64,000 bases of DNA from Mesosutterella faecium (lineage in GTDB: Bacteria > Pseudomonadota > Gammaproteobacteria > Burkholderiales > Burkholderiaceae_F): NCBI RefSeq assembly GCF_022809315.2, contig NZ_JAKZJU020000001.1:620001-684000 (forward strand), given 5' to 3'. Positions 1 to 7,880 of the stretch are shown here, piece after piece. Positions within the stretch are counted from its first letter, which is position 1. Each line of letters starts with the position of its first letter. Made by a program: the position numbers and the translations under genes. Below the pieces are notes generated by a model, which saw nothing but the letters and a program-made list of their open reading frames with translations, had not been told where the DNA came from and did not search any database.

Positions 1-527
1 TGGCCGAGCAGCTCAAGCCGGACGTGGTGTTGCTTGACCTCGACATGCCCGTGATGAACGGGCGCGAGGCTCTGGCTCAGATCCTTGAGGCGCAGCCTGA
101 CATGGCGGTGCTGATGCTCACCGTGAGCGAGGACGGCGACGATCTTGTAGAGTGCATGCGGCTCGGCGCCAGAGGCTATCTGCTCAAGAAGATCAATACG
201 GATTTCCTTCTTTCGGGCATTCGCCACGCCGTTGAGGGCGATTCCGTGCTTTCCCCGGAGATGACATCCAAGCTGGTCATGAAGATTCGCCGCGACCGCG
301 TCGAGCAGTCTTCGCCTGCCTCTGATGTCAATTCCCTCACGCCCCGTGAGCGCGAGACGCTGGCCTGGCTTGCCCGCGGCGTGTCCAATAAAGAGATCGC
401 CCGTGCGTTGGATCTTGCCGAATCGACCGTCAAGGTTCATGTCCAGAGCATTCTGAGGAAGCTGAACCTGAGCAGCCGCGTACAGGCGGCGGTGTTCGCC
501 GTCGAACACCATATGGACAGGCCCTAA
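1..527 (+). CDS. NarL/FixJ-family response regulator (5' end outside window)
   Basis: The frame is open to the first base, so the gene starts outside the window and at least the first part of the receiver domain is missing. What remains has the receiver core around the phospho-acceptor aspartate (VVLLDLDMPVMNG), the conserved lysine in GYLLKK, and a C-terminal LuxR-type helix-turn-helix (LTPRERETLAWLARG, then SNKEIARALDLAESTVKVH). It is therefore a DNA-binding two-component regulator; its kinase and signal cannot be seen. The last 81 bases (447-527) lie inside a 362-bp sequence duplicated on the far side of the neighbouring insertion sequence, so this copy is intact and a 3' fragment exists at 2821-2901. 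Confidence 0.9.
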   Translation, partial: AEQLKPDVVLLDLDMPVMNGREALAQILEAQPDMAVLMLTVSEDGDDLVECMRLGARGYLLKKINTDFLLSGIRHAVEGDSVLSPEMTSKLVMKIRRDRVEQSSPASDVNSLTPRERETLAWLARGVSNKEIARALDLAESTVKVHVQSILRKLNLSSRVQAAVFAVEHHMDRP

Positions 528-808
528 GCAGGGGGCTGACACGCCGGAGGAGCTGCGGGCTGCGCGCCGCGGTGCTCTTCTGGCGGAATGCAGGCTCCCG
601 CTCGGGAGTTCAAAAAACTGCAGGCCTGCAGGGGAAAAACTTTTCCCCGCCCGGAGCGAAAAGTCCTGCGGCCTTATCACCCGCGTTGATTCCCAGCTTC
701 CCCTGACGAGGCTCCCGCGGCGCACGAAGTTTTCCTCTCCAACCCCGGGCGCCTGTTGCGCGCGACTCTGAAAAGGTTTCCAAAAAACTGTTTTCCTGTG
801 CGGTTTCT
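447..808. repeat. Left copy of 362-bp perfect direct repeat (target-site duplication)
   Basis: Bases 447-808 are identical, as far as I can read, to 2821-3182 (offset 2374). The left copy ends exactly where the left terminal inverted repeat of the insertion sequence begins, and the right copy begins exactly where the right one ends. This is the arrangement of a target-site duplication. The repeat includes the last 81 bases of the response-regulator gene and 281 bases downstream. The boundary is uncertain by one base, because 446 and 2820 are both G. Confidence 0.85.
528..808. other. Non-coding stretch with inverted repeats, inside the left target duplication
   Basis: No convincing gene. Two adjacent palindromes stand out: a perfect 14-bp one at 618-631 (CTGCAGGCCTGCAG) and an 8-bp stem at 631-648 (GGGGAAAA, 2-base loop, TTTTCCCC). 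They lie about 90 bases after the regulator's stop and may act as its terminator, although there is no following T-run. The same elements recur at 2992-3022 in the right copy of the duplication. A short open frame on the minus strand has no ribosome-binding site and no family resemblance, and I leave it out. Confidence 0.5.
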
Positions 809-838
809 CCCGAGTTTATCAGCTTAAAAATGAATAAA
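809..838. repeat. Left terminal inverted repeat of the IS
   Basis: The sequence begins CCCGAGTTTATCAGCT and pairs with the reverse complement of 2791-2820, which begins CCCGTCTTTTTCAGCT. About 24 of 30 positions match. It abuts the end of the left direct repeat at 808. Confidence 0.8.
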
Positions 839-865
839 CCCTTGTATTGCAAGGGCTTATTCATT
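829..865 (-). terminator. Intrinsic terminator after the IS transposase
   Basis: On the minus strand a stem of about 16 bp (AATGAATAA...CCCTTG paired with CAAGGG...TTATTCATT) closes a 5-base loop and is followed by a T-run. It starts 2-3 bases after the transposase stop and overlaps the left inverted repeat, so it should also stop transcription leaving the element toward the response-regulator gene. Confidence 0.7.
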
Positions 866-867
866 AA

Positions 868-2679
868 TTATTTTTCATCTCTGGTAGTACAACTTTTCGG
901 TCGGGCAATGTCTTTGAGCCGCAGCTTCTTGCATAGTGACTGTGCCGTCTCATAGTGGCAGGGCGGCTCCAGGCTGAATGCCCTGAGGATCGAGTCAAAG
1001 CGGCCCTCCTTTGGATAAAGCCTCAGGTACAGGGGCATTTGGGGATTGCCGTCATCGAGGGCAACTTCGGCACCGCGCAGCGCCGCGTTGATTTCGTCAC
1101 AGGTGATGTCCCTGATCTTCTGTTTGAGGACATGCTGCATGTACTTTTCGATCACGAGGCTGATGAAGCAACTCGCAAAATGTCCTCTGACATGACTGTC
1201 TGTCCAGACAAAGCAGGGGCGGGCTTCGAGCGTGGTCTTGCTTACCCGGAAGCAATCCTCGATGCGCCAGAGATTGCGGTAAATCTTCATGATGTCCTGA
1301 GAGGACTTCGTCTTCAGATTCGTGCAGACGGCGTAATAGCCGGCCCACCGCCTCGCCTCTTCGATTTTCTTCATATCCAGTGACGGCTCGCCTTCGCCTT
1401 TCGGCACCTTGATCAAAGACCTGTATCCGCGGCTGGAGGTCAGCGATCCCCTGCTGCGCAGGGCTTTTTTCGCCTTCTCAACGGCACGGTCGATGTCGCT
1501 ATTGTCCTTGTTGGCCCGGGACTGCGAATGCGAGACGATCCAGCGGACATCCAGAGAATCCACTTTCTTCGACGACTGATACTTGCGCCCTGTGGTTTTG
1601 CTGATTTTGGTTACGAAAACCGTCTTTGACAGATCCATTGTCTTGTAGCGGCAGACAATCTCGTCGCCGTCCATGACGGTCTCATCCCAATTTACGTCGT
1701 CAAGGATCTGTTTGCGCAGCTCCTTCGTGCTGTTCTTAACCTTCTGCGCGAGGACAAAGTCGCAGCCGATGTCCTTGAGCCCGAGCAGGTTCTCGTTTGA
1801 ATTGAGCCCCCTGTCGGCAACGACAATGAGCGTCTGCAGGTCATAAGCCGTTTTGATCCGCCTGATCATGGGGAGCATCGTGCCGAACTCTGAGGTGCTG
1901 CCGGGGAAAAGCTCGTAATCAATGGGGATGCCGAACGCATCCATCACGAGTCCGAGAACTACCTGGACCTCGTTGACCTTGTGGTCCTTGCTCAGCCCGA
2001 ACTGGCGCAGCTCGCCTTCTTTCCGGCTCTCAAAGGCATATGTCGTCACGTCATAAAAGGCGGCTGAGACCGTGCGGTTCAGCCTGCTGCTGATCTCGCG
2101 GTTAAGGTGTTTGACAATCGCTTCCTTGTCCTCCGCAAGCCGGTCGAGCACCCGGTACACGACATTGTTGTCTGCGATGCCGTCGAACGGCACGATGCTT
2201 GAGCCGCGCTCCTCGAAGGCTTTTTTCTTGCTGCCCGGACTGACGATCCTTTGCGAGCACAGCAGGAACGCTGCCTTGTCGTACGAATACTCGATTTTGC
2301 GCTTGCTCTGCAGATAGCGGAACACCTGCGGCAGATTCAGATCGTCCTTCCATACCTGCCGAATGACGGCAGCGCCGAGCTTCAGCCTTGCGGCGCACGA
2401 ATAGTCAGCGCCTTTTTGGGACTGCTCGAGCTTGCGGATTCTTGTCTGGACCGAGTTGTCTAGCTCCTCCAGCCTGGCCTTCCTGACCGCCTCGTTCTCG
2501 GCTGCCACGCGGGCACGCAGGTTCTTGAGATAGTCGGGATCTTCTTGCTCAAGGACGTCGAGGTTGCCGTGATTCTCCAAGAGCCGCGACCGGGGCTTGC
2601 CGTCCGCATTGCGGTAGCTCTCGACAACGCGGACGTACTTGCGCCCCTGGGTCGTGACGATGGCAACGTGTTTGGACAT
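868..2679 (-). CDS. IS1634-family DDE transposase
   Basis: A 603-residue transposase, full length for the family. The likely catalytic residues are Asp210 (FYDVTTYAFE), Asp289 (VVADRGLN) and Glu474 in YRNLWRIEDCFRVSK, the Y-(1)-R-(x)-E-(6)-K block of IS4-like enzymes. The N-terminal 100 residues are basic and helical, and residues 50-95 look like a coiled coil. I chose the ATG at 2679 because GGGAG lies 6-7 bases upstream; an in-frame start 12 codons earlier has no such site. The reading frame is uninterrupted and the catalytic triad intact, so the element may still be active. Codon use is less GC-rich than in the neighbours, consistent with acquisition. Confidence 0.92.
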   Translation of the reverse strand: MSKHVAIVTTQGRKYVRVVESYRNADGKPRSRLLENHGNLDVLEQEDPDYLKNLRARVAAENEAVRKARLEELDNSVQTRIRKLEQSQKGADYSCAARLKLGAAVIRQVWKDDLNLPQVFRYLQSKRKIEYSYDKAAFLLCSQRIVSPGSKKKAFEERGSSIVPFDGIADNNVVYRVLDRLAEDKEAIVKHLNREISSRLNRTVSAAFYDVTTYAFESRKEGELRQFGLSKDHKVNEVQVVLGLVMDAFGIPIDYELFPGSTSEFGTMLPMIRRIKTAYDLQTLIVVADRGLNSNENLLGLKDIGCDFVLAQKVKNSTKELRKQILDDVNWDETVMDGDEIVCRYKTMDLSKTVFVTKISKTTGRKYQSSKKVDSLDVRWIVSHSQSRANKDNSDIDRAVEKAKKALRSRGSLTSSRGYRSLIKVPKGEGEPSLDMKKIEEARRWAGYYAVCTNLKTKSSQDIMKIYRNLWRIEDCFRVSKTTLEARPCFVWTDSHVRGHFASCFISLVIEKYMQHVLKQKIRDITCDEINAALRGAEVALDDGNPQMPLYLRLYPKEGRFDSILRAFSLEPPCHYETAQSLCKKLRLKDIARPKSCTTRDEK

Positions 2680-2763
2680 GGAGAGCTCCCGGTAACTGAC
2701 TCTGGATACCAGCATTATACCACCAATGGACTACATTGTAACTACGTAGAGTGTAAAATTTTT

Positions 2764-2790
2764 GCCCCGCCGACCCAATGCCGACGGGGC
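2764..2790. other. Hairpin inside the right end of the IS
   Basis: GCCCCGCCG and CGACGGGGC form a GC-rich stem directly inside the right inverted repeat and upstream of the transposase start. On the minus strand it could blunt outside transcription entering the transposase gene, a known way of limiting insertion-sequence activity, but there is no T-run on that strand, so the role is a guess. Confidence 0.35.
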
Positions 2791-2820
2791 TTTACTCAAT
2801 TTTTAGCTGAAAAAGACGGG
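2791..2820. repeat. Right terminal inverted repeat of the IS
   Basis: Reverse complement of this stretch aligns with 809-838, matching at about 24 of 30 positions. It directly precedes the right copy of the 362-bp direct repeat. Confidence 0.8.
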
Positions 2821-2901
2821 AGCATTCTGAGGAAGCTGAACCTGAGCAGCCGCGTACAGGCGGCGGTGTTCGCCGTCGAACACCATATGGACAGGCCCTA
2901 A
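2821..2901 (+). pseudogene. 3' fragment of the NarL-family response regulator
   Basis: These bases encode the last 26 residues of the regulator at 1-527 (SILRKLNLSSRV...DRP) up to the same stop. They have no start codon of their own; an open frame reading in from the IS would fuse IS-end sequence to this tail. It is a by-product of the target duplication rather than a decayed gene. Confidence 0.8.
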
Positions 2902-3182
2902 GCAGGGGGCTGACACGCCGGAGGAGCTGCGGGCTGCGCGCCGCGGTGCTCTTCTGGCGGAATGCAGGCTCCCGCTCGGGAGTTCAAAAAACTGCAGGCC
3001 TGCAGGGGAAAAACTTTTCCCCGCCCGGAGCGAAAAGTCCTGCGGCCTTATCACCCGCGTTGATTCCCAGCTTCCCCTGACGAGGCTCCCGCGGCGCACG
3101 AAGTTTTCCTCTCCAACCCCGGGCGCCTGTTGCGCGCGACTCTGAAAAGGTTTCCAAAAAACTGTTTTCCTGTGCGGTTTCT
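2821..3182. repeat. Right copy of 362-bp perfect direct repeat (target-site duplication)
   Basis: Identical to 447-808. It carries the 3' end of the response-regulator gene and its downstream region again, including the palindrome pair at 2992-3022. Because of this copy, leuC keeps 362 bp of its pre-insertion upstream sequence despite the 2-kb insertion. Confidence 0.85.
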
Positions 3183-3404
3183 TAGCGCATCATGGACGGT
3201 GTGGGAATGATTCTCGGCTCCTCTGAAAATTTGACAGCAGCGCGGAAGTCGGATGCACAATTATTCTTGTCGTTTGCCTGCGCTCCTTCAAGGGGAGGCC
3301 GTGTGCCGGGCCCGCCTGCGGGCGCATCGTGAGAACCACAGGCCGAGGGCCGGCGGGGTTCTCTTCGCAAGCTCATAAACCCATGCCCGGATGAGGGAGG
3401 TCAG
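3183..3404 (+). promoter_or_regulatory. leuC upstream region: candidate promoter and two leader hairpins
   Basis: A perfect -35 box TTGACA lies at 3231-3236, with a weak -10 (CACAAT, 3256-3261) at 19-bp spacing. Between it and leuC are two inverted repeats: GCCCGC-CT-GCGGGC near 3312-3325, and GAGAACC...GGTTCTC near 3332-3362 with a GGCC/GGCC inner stem. Together they could form a leader structure, but I find no leucine-rich leader peptide and no T-run, so classical leu attenuation is not supported. The stretch begins directly after the right target duplication, so the promoter itself is not duplicated. Confidence 0.35.
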
Positions 3405-4817
3405 ATGACTGCTCCGAAGAACCTTTACGAAAAGATTTTGGAAACCCATACCGTCAAGCGCCTCGACGAAGGGACGATTCTTCTGTACGCCGACATTCAC
3501 TTCGCCAATGAGTACACCAGCCCCCAGGCGTTCAGCGGACTCGTTCAGCGGGGTGCGCCGGTCCTGTCTCCGGACTCGCATCTGTGCGTTGTGGACCATA
3601 TCATTCCGACGGCGGATGTAACGCCGCGGGTGATAGCCGACCCGGCCAGCGCGAAGCAGGCCTCCACAATGCAGGAAAACTGCCTGCGCTTTGGGATAAA
3701 GGCGTTTTACGGCCCGAACGATCCCGAACAGGGCATTGAGCATGTGGTCATGGACGAGCAGGGGCTGGTCCGCCCCGGCATGGTCGTGATCTGCGGCGAC
3801 AGTCACACGACGACGCACGGCGCCCTGGGCGCCCTTGCATTCGGCATAGGGACGACGGAAATTGAGCATATTCTGGCGACCCAGACGCTCGTTTACAGGC
3901 TGGCCCGTTCGATGCTGATCACGATTTCGGGCCGGTTGCCCGCGGGTGCGTCGGCCAAAGACCTCGCGCTGGCCGTTTTGAGGAAGGTATCCGCCCGGGG
4001 AGCTCTGGGCTGCGTGGTCGAGTATGCCGGCTCTGCGGTGGACAGCCTTTCCATTGAAGGACGGATGACGCTCTGCAATCTCACGGTCGAGGCAGGCGCC
4101 CGGGGCGCCTTGATCGCCCCCGATGAGAAGGCCGAGGCCTGGGTGGAAGAGCACGCCGCAGATCTGCGCGGCGAGGAGCTCGAACGGGCGCGCGGCTACT
4201 GGAGGACGCTCAGGAGCGATCCTGGCGCGCACTATGACGCCCGGGTGGAATTCGACGCCTCCGGGATCGAGCCTATGGTGACCTGGGGGACGAGCCCGGA
4301 TCAGTCGGTCGGGATTTCCGAGGCCATCCCCGAGCCGGATTCCTTTCCCGATCCTATCGCGCGGGAGGCTGCGTGCCGCGGGCTGCGCTACCAGGGGCTT
4401 CAGCCCGGAATGAAGATGGAGGGCGTTCCGATTCAGCATGTTTTCATCGGCTCCTGCACCAATGCACGGCTGCCGGATCTGCAGGCCGCGGCAGCGCTGC
4501 TTAAGGGGCGTCATGTGGCCCCCGGAGTCCGGGCTCAGGTCGTGCCGGGCTCGATGGGCGTGCGCCGCGAGGCAGAAGCGATGGGGTTGGACCGGATTTT
4601 CAGGGCGGCGGGATTCGAATGGAGAAAGAGCGGCTGCTCGCTGTGCCTCGCGATGAACGACGATGTGCTGCAGCCGGGTGTGCGCTGCGTCTCCACGACA
4701 AATCGAAATTTTGAAGGGCGCCAGGGAGCGGGCAGCCGCACGCATCTGGCGAGCCCGCAGATGGCAGCCGCCGCAGCCGTTGCGGGATGCATCACCGACT
4801 GGCGGAAAATGGCCTAA
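3405..4817 (+). CDS. leuC: 3-isopropylmalate dehydratase, large subunit
   Basis: LeuC of the leucine pathway converts 2-isopropylmalate to 3-isopropylmalate as a heterodimer with LeuD. It has 470 residues against about 466 in E. coli. Cys351 (GSCTN), Cys411 and Cys414 (GCSLC) are the three 4Fe-4S ligands of the aconitase superfamily; CGDSHTTTHGALG is the substrate-binding segment. The ATG is preceded by GGGAGG at 3395-3400. leuD follows after 12 bases. leuA and leuB are not in the window, so the leucine genes are split in this genome. Confidence 0.97.
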   Translation: MTAPKNLYEKILETHTVKRLDEGTILLYADIHFANEYTSPQAFSGLVQRGAPVLSPDSHLCVVDHIIPTADVTPRVIADPASAKQASTMQENCLRFGIKAFYGPNDPEQGIEHVVMDEQGLVRPGMVVICGDSHTTTHGALGALAFGIGTTEIEHILATQTLVYRLARSMLITISGRLPAGASAKDLALAVLRKVSARGALGCVVEYAGSAVDSLSIEGRMTLCNLTVEAGARGALIAPDEKAEAWVEEHAADLRGEELERARGYWRTLRSDPGAHYDARVEFDASGIEPMVTWGTSPDQSVGISEAIPEPDSFPDPIAREAACRGLRYQGLQPGMKMEGVPIQHVFIGSCTNARLPDLQAAAALLKGRHVAPGVRAQVVPGSMGVRREAEAMGLDRIFRAAGFEWRKSGCSLCLAMNDDVLQPGVRCVSTTNRNFEGRQGAGSRTHLASPQMAAAAAVAGCITDWRKMA

Positions 4818-4829
4818 GGAGTGATCAGA

Positions 4830-5480
4830 ATGGAAAAGCTGGTGACGGTTGAATCGGTTGCGCTGCCGCTGCCGATCGATAATCTCGACACGGATCAGAT
4901 CATGCCCAAGCAGTTTCTGCGAGGGATAGACAAGAAAGGGCTCGACCGGGGGGCCTTCTATGACCTGCGCTTTAATCCCGACGGCAGCCCCAGGCCCGAC
5001 AGCGTTTTCAACCGGCCGGAATACCGGGGATCGCAGATCATTGTCTCAAGACCGAATTTTGGCTGCGGATCGTCCAGGGAGCACGCAGTTTGGGGAACGC
5101 TGCAGCTGGGCTTCCGCGTGGTCATAGCTCCCAGCTTCGGCGAGATTTTTTATTCGAACTGCTTCAACAATGGGCTCCTCGCGGCCCGCGTGTCCCCGGA
5201 GGACGGAGACGAGCTGCTGCGGTTGTCCAGCGGCAGCAGGCCCGCGATTCTCACGGTGGACGTCGAAAAAAGGGAGATCCGCTGCGGGGACAGGAAATGG
5301 AGCTTTCAGCTCTCGGAGCGACACCGCACCATGCTGCTGGAAGGGCTGGATCTGGTCGGAGCTACATTGAAAAAGGATCTTCATCTGATCGAAGACTTCA
5401 GGCAGCGCCATGAGCGGGAATTCCCCTGGATGGCCCGTCTGGCCGGAAAAAGAAAAGCGTGCCGCGGCAGCCAGGCCTGA
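4830..5480 (+). CDS. leuD: 3-isopropylmalate dehydratase, small subunit
   Basis: LeuD is the swivel-domain partner of LeuC. It has 216 residues, normal for the family. The N-terminal block (PIDNLDTDQIMPKQFL) and the central GCGSSREHAVW segment are family signatures. I chose the ATG at 4830 because AAGGAG (4816-4821) lies 8 bases upstream; an in-frame GTG at 4821 overlaps that ribosome-binding site. The gene is co-transcribed with leuC and converges on trmL. Confidence 0.96.
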   Translation: MEKLVTVESVALPLPIDNLDTDQIMPKQFLRGIDKKGLDRGAFYDLRFNPDGSPRPDSVFNRPEYRGSQIIVSRPNFGCGSSREHAVWGTLQLGFRVVIAPSFGEIFYSNCFNNGLLAARVSPEDGDELLRLSSGSRPAILTVDVEKREIRCGDRKWSFQLSERHRTMLLEGLDLVGATLKKDLHLIEDFRQRHEREFPWMARLAGKRKACRGSQA

Positions 5481-5528
5481 AAATGCAAGCCCGGGACGTT
5501 GCTTCAATGTCTTTGTGAGCTGCGGGGG

Positions 5529-6002
5529 CTAGACGGCCCCTGCGTAACCGTTTTGCCGCCAGGCTTCATAAACGGTGACTGCGACAGCGTTTGAGAGATT
5601 AAGCGAGCGGTTGCCGGGCATCATCGGCAGCCGGATCCTATGGACGTCGTCGAAGAATTCCTGCTGGAGCTGCAGAGGCAGCCCCCGGCTCTCGCAGCCG
5701 AAGACGAGCCAGCTGCCTGGGCGGAAAGAGGCCTGAGAGAGAGAGCTCCGGGCGTGAGAGGAGAAGGCGTACATGTCAGCGCGTTCGGGGCGGCACTCCT
5801 TCATAAAGGCGGTCCAGCTCTCGTGCACCTGAAGGCTGGCGTATTCGCGATAGTCCAGCCCGGCTCGCCTGAGCAGGTGATCTTCCAAAGAAAAGCCCAG
5901 AGGACGGATCAGGTGCAGGTCACTGCCGGTGTTGGCGGCGAGGCGTATGACGTTGCCCGTGTTTGGAGGAATTTCCGGGTAGACGAGGACAATGTGGAAC
6001 AT
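5529..6002 (-). CDS. trmL: tRNA (cytidine/uridine-34 2'-O) methyltransferase TrmL
   Basis: A SPOUT-class methyltransferase of 157 residues, the usual TrmL length, that modifies the wobble base of leucine tRNAs. Family motifs are [18 protein letters not shown] near the N-terminus, [11 protein letters not shown] in the middle, and the knot region [25 protein letters not shown]. The frame continues upstream, but the family start is [10 protein letters not shown], giving the ATG at 6002. This lies one base after the rpoH stop, so the two genes are almost certainly co-transcribed. Confidence 0.93.
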   Translation of the reverse strand: MFHIVLVYPEIPPNTGNVIRLAANTGSDLHLIRPLGFSLEDHLLRRAGLDYREYASLQVHESWTAFMKECRPERADMYAFSSHARSSLSQASFRPGSWLVFGCESRGLPLQLQQEFFDDVHRIRLPMMPGNRSLNLSNAVAVTVYEAWRQNGYAGAV

Positions 6003-6003
6003 G

Positions 6004-6936
6004 TCAGGCCCCGGCGTCCTTGGCGAGAAAGCCCCGAAGCTTTCCGAGGGCCTGTTTCTCCAGCTGCCGGACGCGCTCGATCGATATGCCGAATTCGCTG
6101 GCGAGCGTCGCGAGGCTGACTGCCTTCGCCTCGCCTTTTTCATTTTCGTGCAGCCACCTCGCCTCGATGATGCGCCTGCTTCTCGGATCCAGTCGTGCGA
6201 TGGCCTGTCGAAGCCCGACCTGCTCCAGGTTCAGCTGGTCCGCCTTTTCAAGGATCTCCGGCGGCTCGTCGCCCGGGCTGGCAAGGAGGTCTTCCTGCGT
6301 GACCTGGCTGTCGCCGTTCGGGTCGACCGGGGCGTTGAGCGAGGTGTCAGGTCCGGACAGCCGGCGCTCCATCTCGAGCACTTCCGAGGGCTTCACGTTC
6401 AGTTTCTCGGCGATGCCCTGTGCTTCGGTGGCGGTGAGCGCCGAGTCGGTCGGCTTCATCTGGCGCAGGTTGAAGAAAAGCTTCCTTTGGGCGTGCGTCG
6501 TGGCGAGTTTGACCATGTGGCTGTTTCGCACGATGTATTCCTGGATTTCGGCCCGGATCCAGTGCACCGCGAAGGTCATGAGCCGCACGCCCTTGTCAGG
6601 GTCAAAGTGCCTCACGGCCTTCATCAGGCCTATGTTGCCCTCCTGGATGAGGTCACTGTGCGACAGGCCGTAGCCCAGGTATCCGCGCGCAACGGAAATC
6701 ACCAGCCGGAGATGTGAGATGATCAGCTCCTGGGCGGCTTCCACGTCGTTGTGGTCGCGCATCCGCCGCGCCAGATCCTGTTCCTGCTCAGCTGTCAGGA
6801 CGGGAGCCCGGTTCGCCGCCCTGATGTAGGCGTCAAGGCTGCCCAGGTCACCCGGCGTCAGGGCCGGCAGCTGTGTGCGGCGGCTGTAGGGGACAAGGGC
6901 GGTCTGGGCTTTCTTTTTTACGGGTGTCGTAGTCAT
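6004..6936 (-). CDS. rpoH: RNA polymerase heat-shock sigma factor (sigma-32)
   Basis: A sigma-70-family factor of 310 residues. Region 2 ([38 protein letters not shown]) and the -10 recognition segment ([16 protein letters not shown]) are followed by the RpoH box (QRKLFFNLR), which distinguishes sigma-32 from the primary sigma factor. Region 4 ends with a helix-turn-helix ([24 protein letters not shown]). It directs heat-shock transcription. It follows ftsX by 47 bases, the classical ftsY-ftsE-ftsX-rpoH order. No strong ribosome-binding site precedes the ATG, which fits the translational control known for rpoH, though I did not fold the leader. Confidence 0.96.
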   Translation of the reverse strand: MTTTPVKKKAQTALVPYSRRTQLPALTPGDLGSLDAYIRAANRAPVLTAEQEQDLARRMRDHNDVEAAQELIISHLRLVISVARGYLGYGLSHSDLIQEGNIGLMKAVRHFDPDKGVRLMTFAVHWIRAEIQEYIVRNSHMVKLATTHAQRKLFFNLRQMKPTDSALTATEAQGIAEKLNVKPSEVLEMERRLSGPDTSLNAPVDPNGDSQVTQEDLLASPGDEPPEILEKADQLNLEQVGLRQAIARLDPRSRRIIEARWLHENEKGEAKAVSLATLASEFGISIERVRQLEKQALGKLRGFLAKDAGA

Positions 6937-6983
6937 TGGATGAATCGTAGCACCGAAGGATGCGGCTTTCGCGGCAGGGCTTT

Positions 6984-7880
6984 TCAGGCCGCGCGGTTCT
7001 CGATGAGACTCGCAAGGCCGGCCAGGACGCCCCCCAGAACGGCTGCGGCCGCAGCGAATCCGAGCTGCCAGAGGGCCGGAGCGGGTTCAAAGCTGATGGG
7101 CAGGCTGTACAGGCTGAAGGCCTCGGTGACAGACGGAGCAAGCCTGCTCACGGTAAGATCGCTCAGCGCCAGCGCGGTTATGGCGGCGATAAAAAAGACG
7201 AAGGCCCCCCGCCAGGCGTCGGGACGGCTGACGAACCAGGGGGATGCGCCCAGTGTCCTCAGGGTTTTCGCAGAGCGAGGGGTGACGGCCGTGGTGAGTG
7301 AGGCTCCGCACACCAGAACGAAAAGGAGCAGCGCGCCGGGTACCGCGCACACGAGGACCCCGAACTCGGTGAGAGCCTTTCTTAGCGCGGCGAGCTTGGT
7401 GTTCCAGGTGCTGTCATAGGCTACCGAGTCCACGGCGCTGCTTTTCTCGATGGCAGCGGCGGTTGACCGGACGGTCGATTCGGTGGCTTCGGTATCGACG
7501 GAGGCCAGAATGATATTGGGCAGGGGATTGTCCTCCGGCTGGGAGTACTGGCCTTGCGTCGTCTGGTCAATCTGCCTCAGGGCTTCTTCGGGCGAGACGA
7601 CCCTTGCTGCGGTGATGCCCGGGAGGCTTTCAATCGACGCCCTCAGGGCCTCGAGCCGTCCTTGGCCGATGCCGTGGACGGTGAACACGGTGATTTCCTG
7701 CGCGGGCGATATGCTGCTGATCGGAGCGTAAAGGCTGTGTGCAATGGAAAAGGCGATCAACGGGCAGCTCAGAGCAAGCGTGACGATGGCGTAGGAGAGC
7801 AGAGCCGGCCCTTTGCGCGAGAACAGCCCCTGCAGGAACTGTCGGAAAGCCCAGTACCAGGCCGCTGTCAGTTTAGGCAT
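6984..7880 (-). CDS. ftsX: Cell division protein FtsX
   Basis: Inner-membrane partner of FtsE; in model bacteria the complex couples ATP hydrolysis to activation of septal peptidoglycan hydrolases. The 298-residue protein has a first membrane segment near residues 30-50, a periplasmic domain to about 170, then three more membrane segments, the FtsX/MacB-type topology. It is shorter than E. coli FtsX (352), mostly at the N-terminus. The ATG at 7880 overlaps the end of ftsE, indicating translational coupling; a longer frame adds seven residues. Its partner FtsE is unusual, so the pair may work atypically. Confidence 0.9.
   Translation of the reverse strand: MPKLTAAWYWAFRQFLQGLFSRKGPALLSYAIVTLALSCPLIAFSIAHSLYAPISSISPAQEITVFTVHGIGQGRLEALRASIESLPGITAARVVSPEEALRQIDQTTQGQYSQPEDNPLPNIILASVDTEATESTVRSTAAAIEKSSAVDSVAYDSTWNTKLAALRKALTEFGVLVCAVPGALLLFVLVCGASLTTAVTPRSAKTLRTLGASPWFVSRPDAWRGAFVFFIAAITALALSDLTVSRLAPSVTEAFSLYSLPISFEPAPALWQLGFAAAAAVLGGVLAGLASLIENRAA

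Larger units (their letters stand above)
809..2820 (-). mobile_element. Insertion sequence, IS1634 family, complete
   Basis: The element is about 2,012 bp. Its ends, 809-838 and 2791-2820 read inward, match at about 24 of 30 positions; both start CCCG and share TCAGCT at positions 11-16. It carries one transposase gene on the minus strand, followed by a strong hairpin just inside the left end. The transposase is a full-length DDE enzyme with the IS4-like Y-x-R...E...K block. The element is flanked by a 362-bp direct repeat. Long, variable target duplications are known for founding members of this family (IS1634 of Mycoplasma mycoides, IS1549 of Mycobacterium). It landed downstream of the response-regulator gene and upstream of leuC without breaking either. 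Confidence 0.88.

Noticed and set aside
2545-2901. Plus-strand open frame of 118 codons running from the IS into the regulator fragment
   Set aside because: It is antisense to the transposase start and merges IS-end sequence with the duplicated regulator tail. It has no ribosome-binding site or family match and is a by-product of the insertion.
447-3182. The 362-bp repeat as a tandem duplication or assembly artefact
   Set aside because: Both copies abut the IS ends to the base, and the IS ends are defined independently by their inverted repeats. A chance duplication or misassembly would not be expected to stop exactly there. It remains possible and is listed as the main test in the findings.
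3183-3404. Classical leucine attenuator upstream of leuC
   Set aside because: Hairpins are present, but I find no short reading frame rich in leucine codons and no T-run after the final stem.
3288-4745. Long minus-strand open frame opposite leuC
   Set aside because: LeuC is full length with all Fe-S cysteines on the plus strand. In GC-rich genes the antisense frame is often open, and the translated product is low-complexity His/Arg/Gly-rich with no family resemblance.
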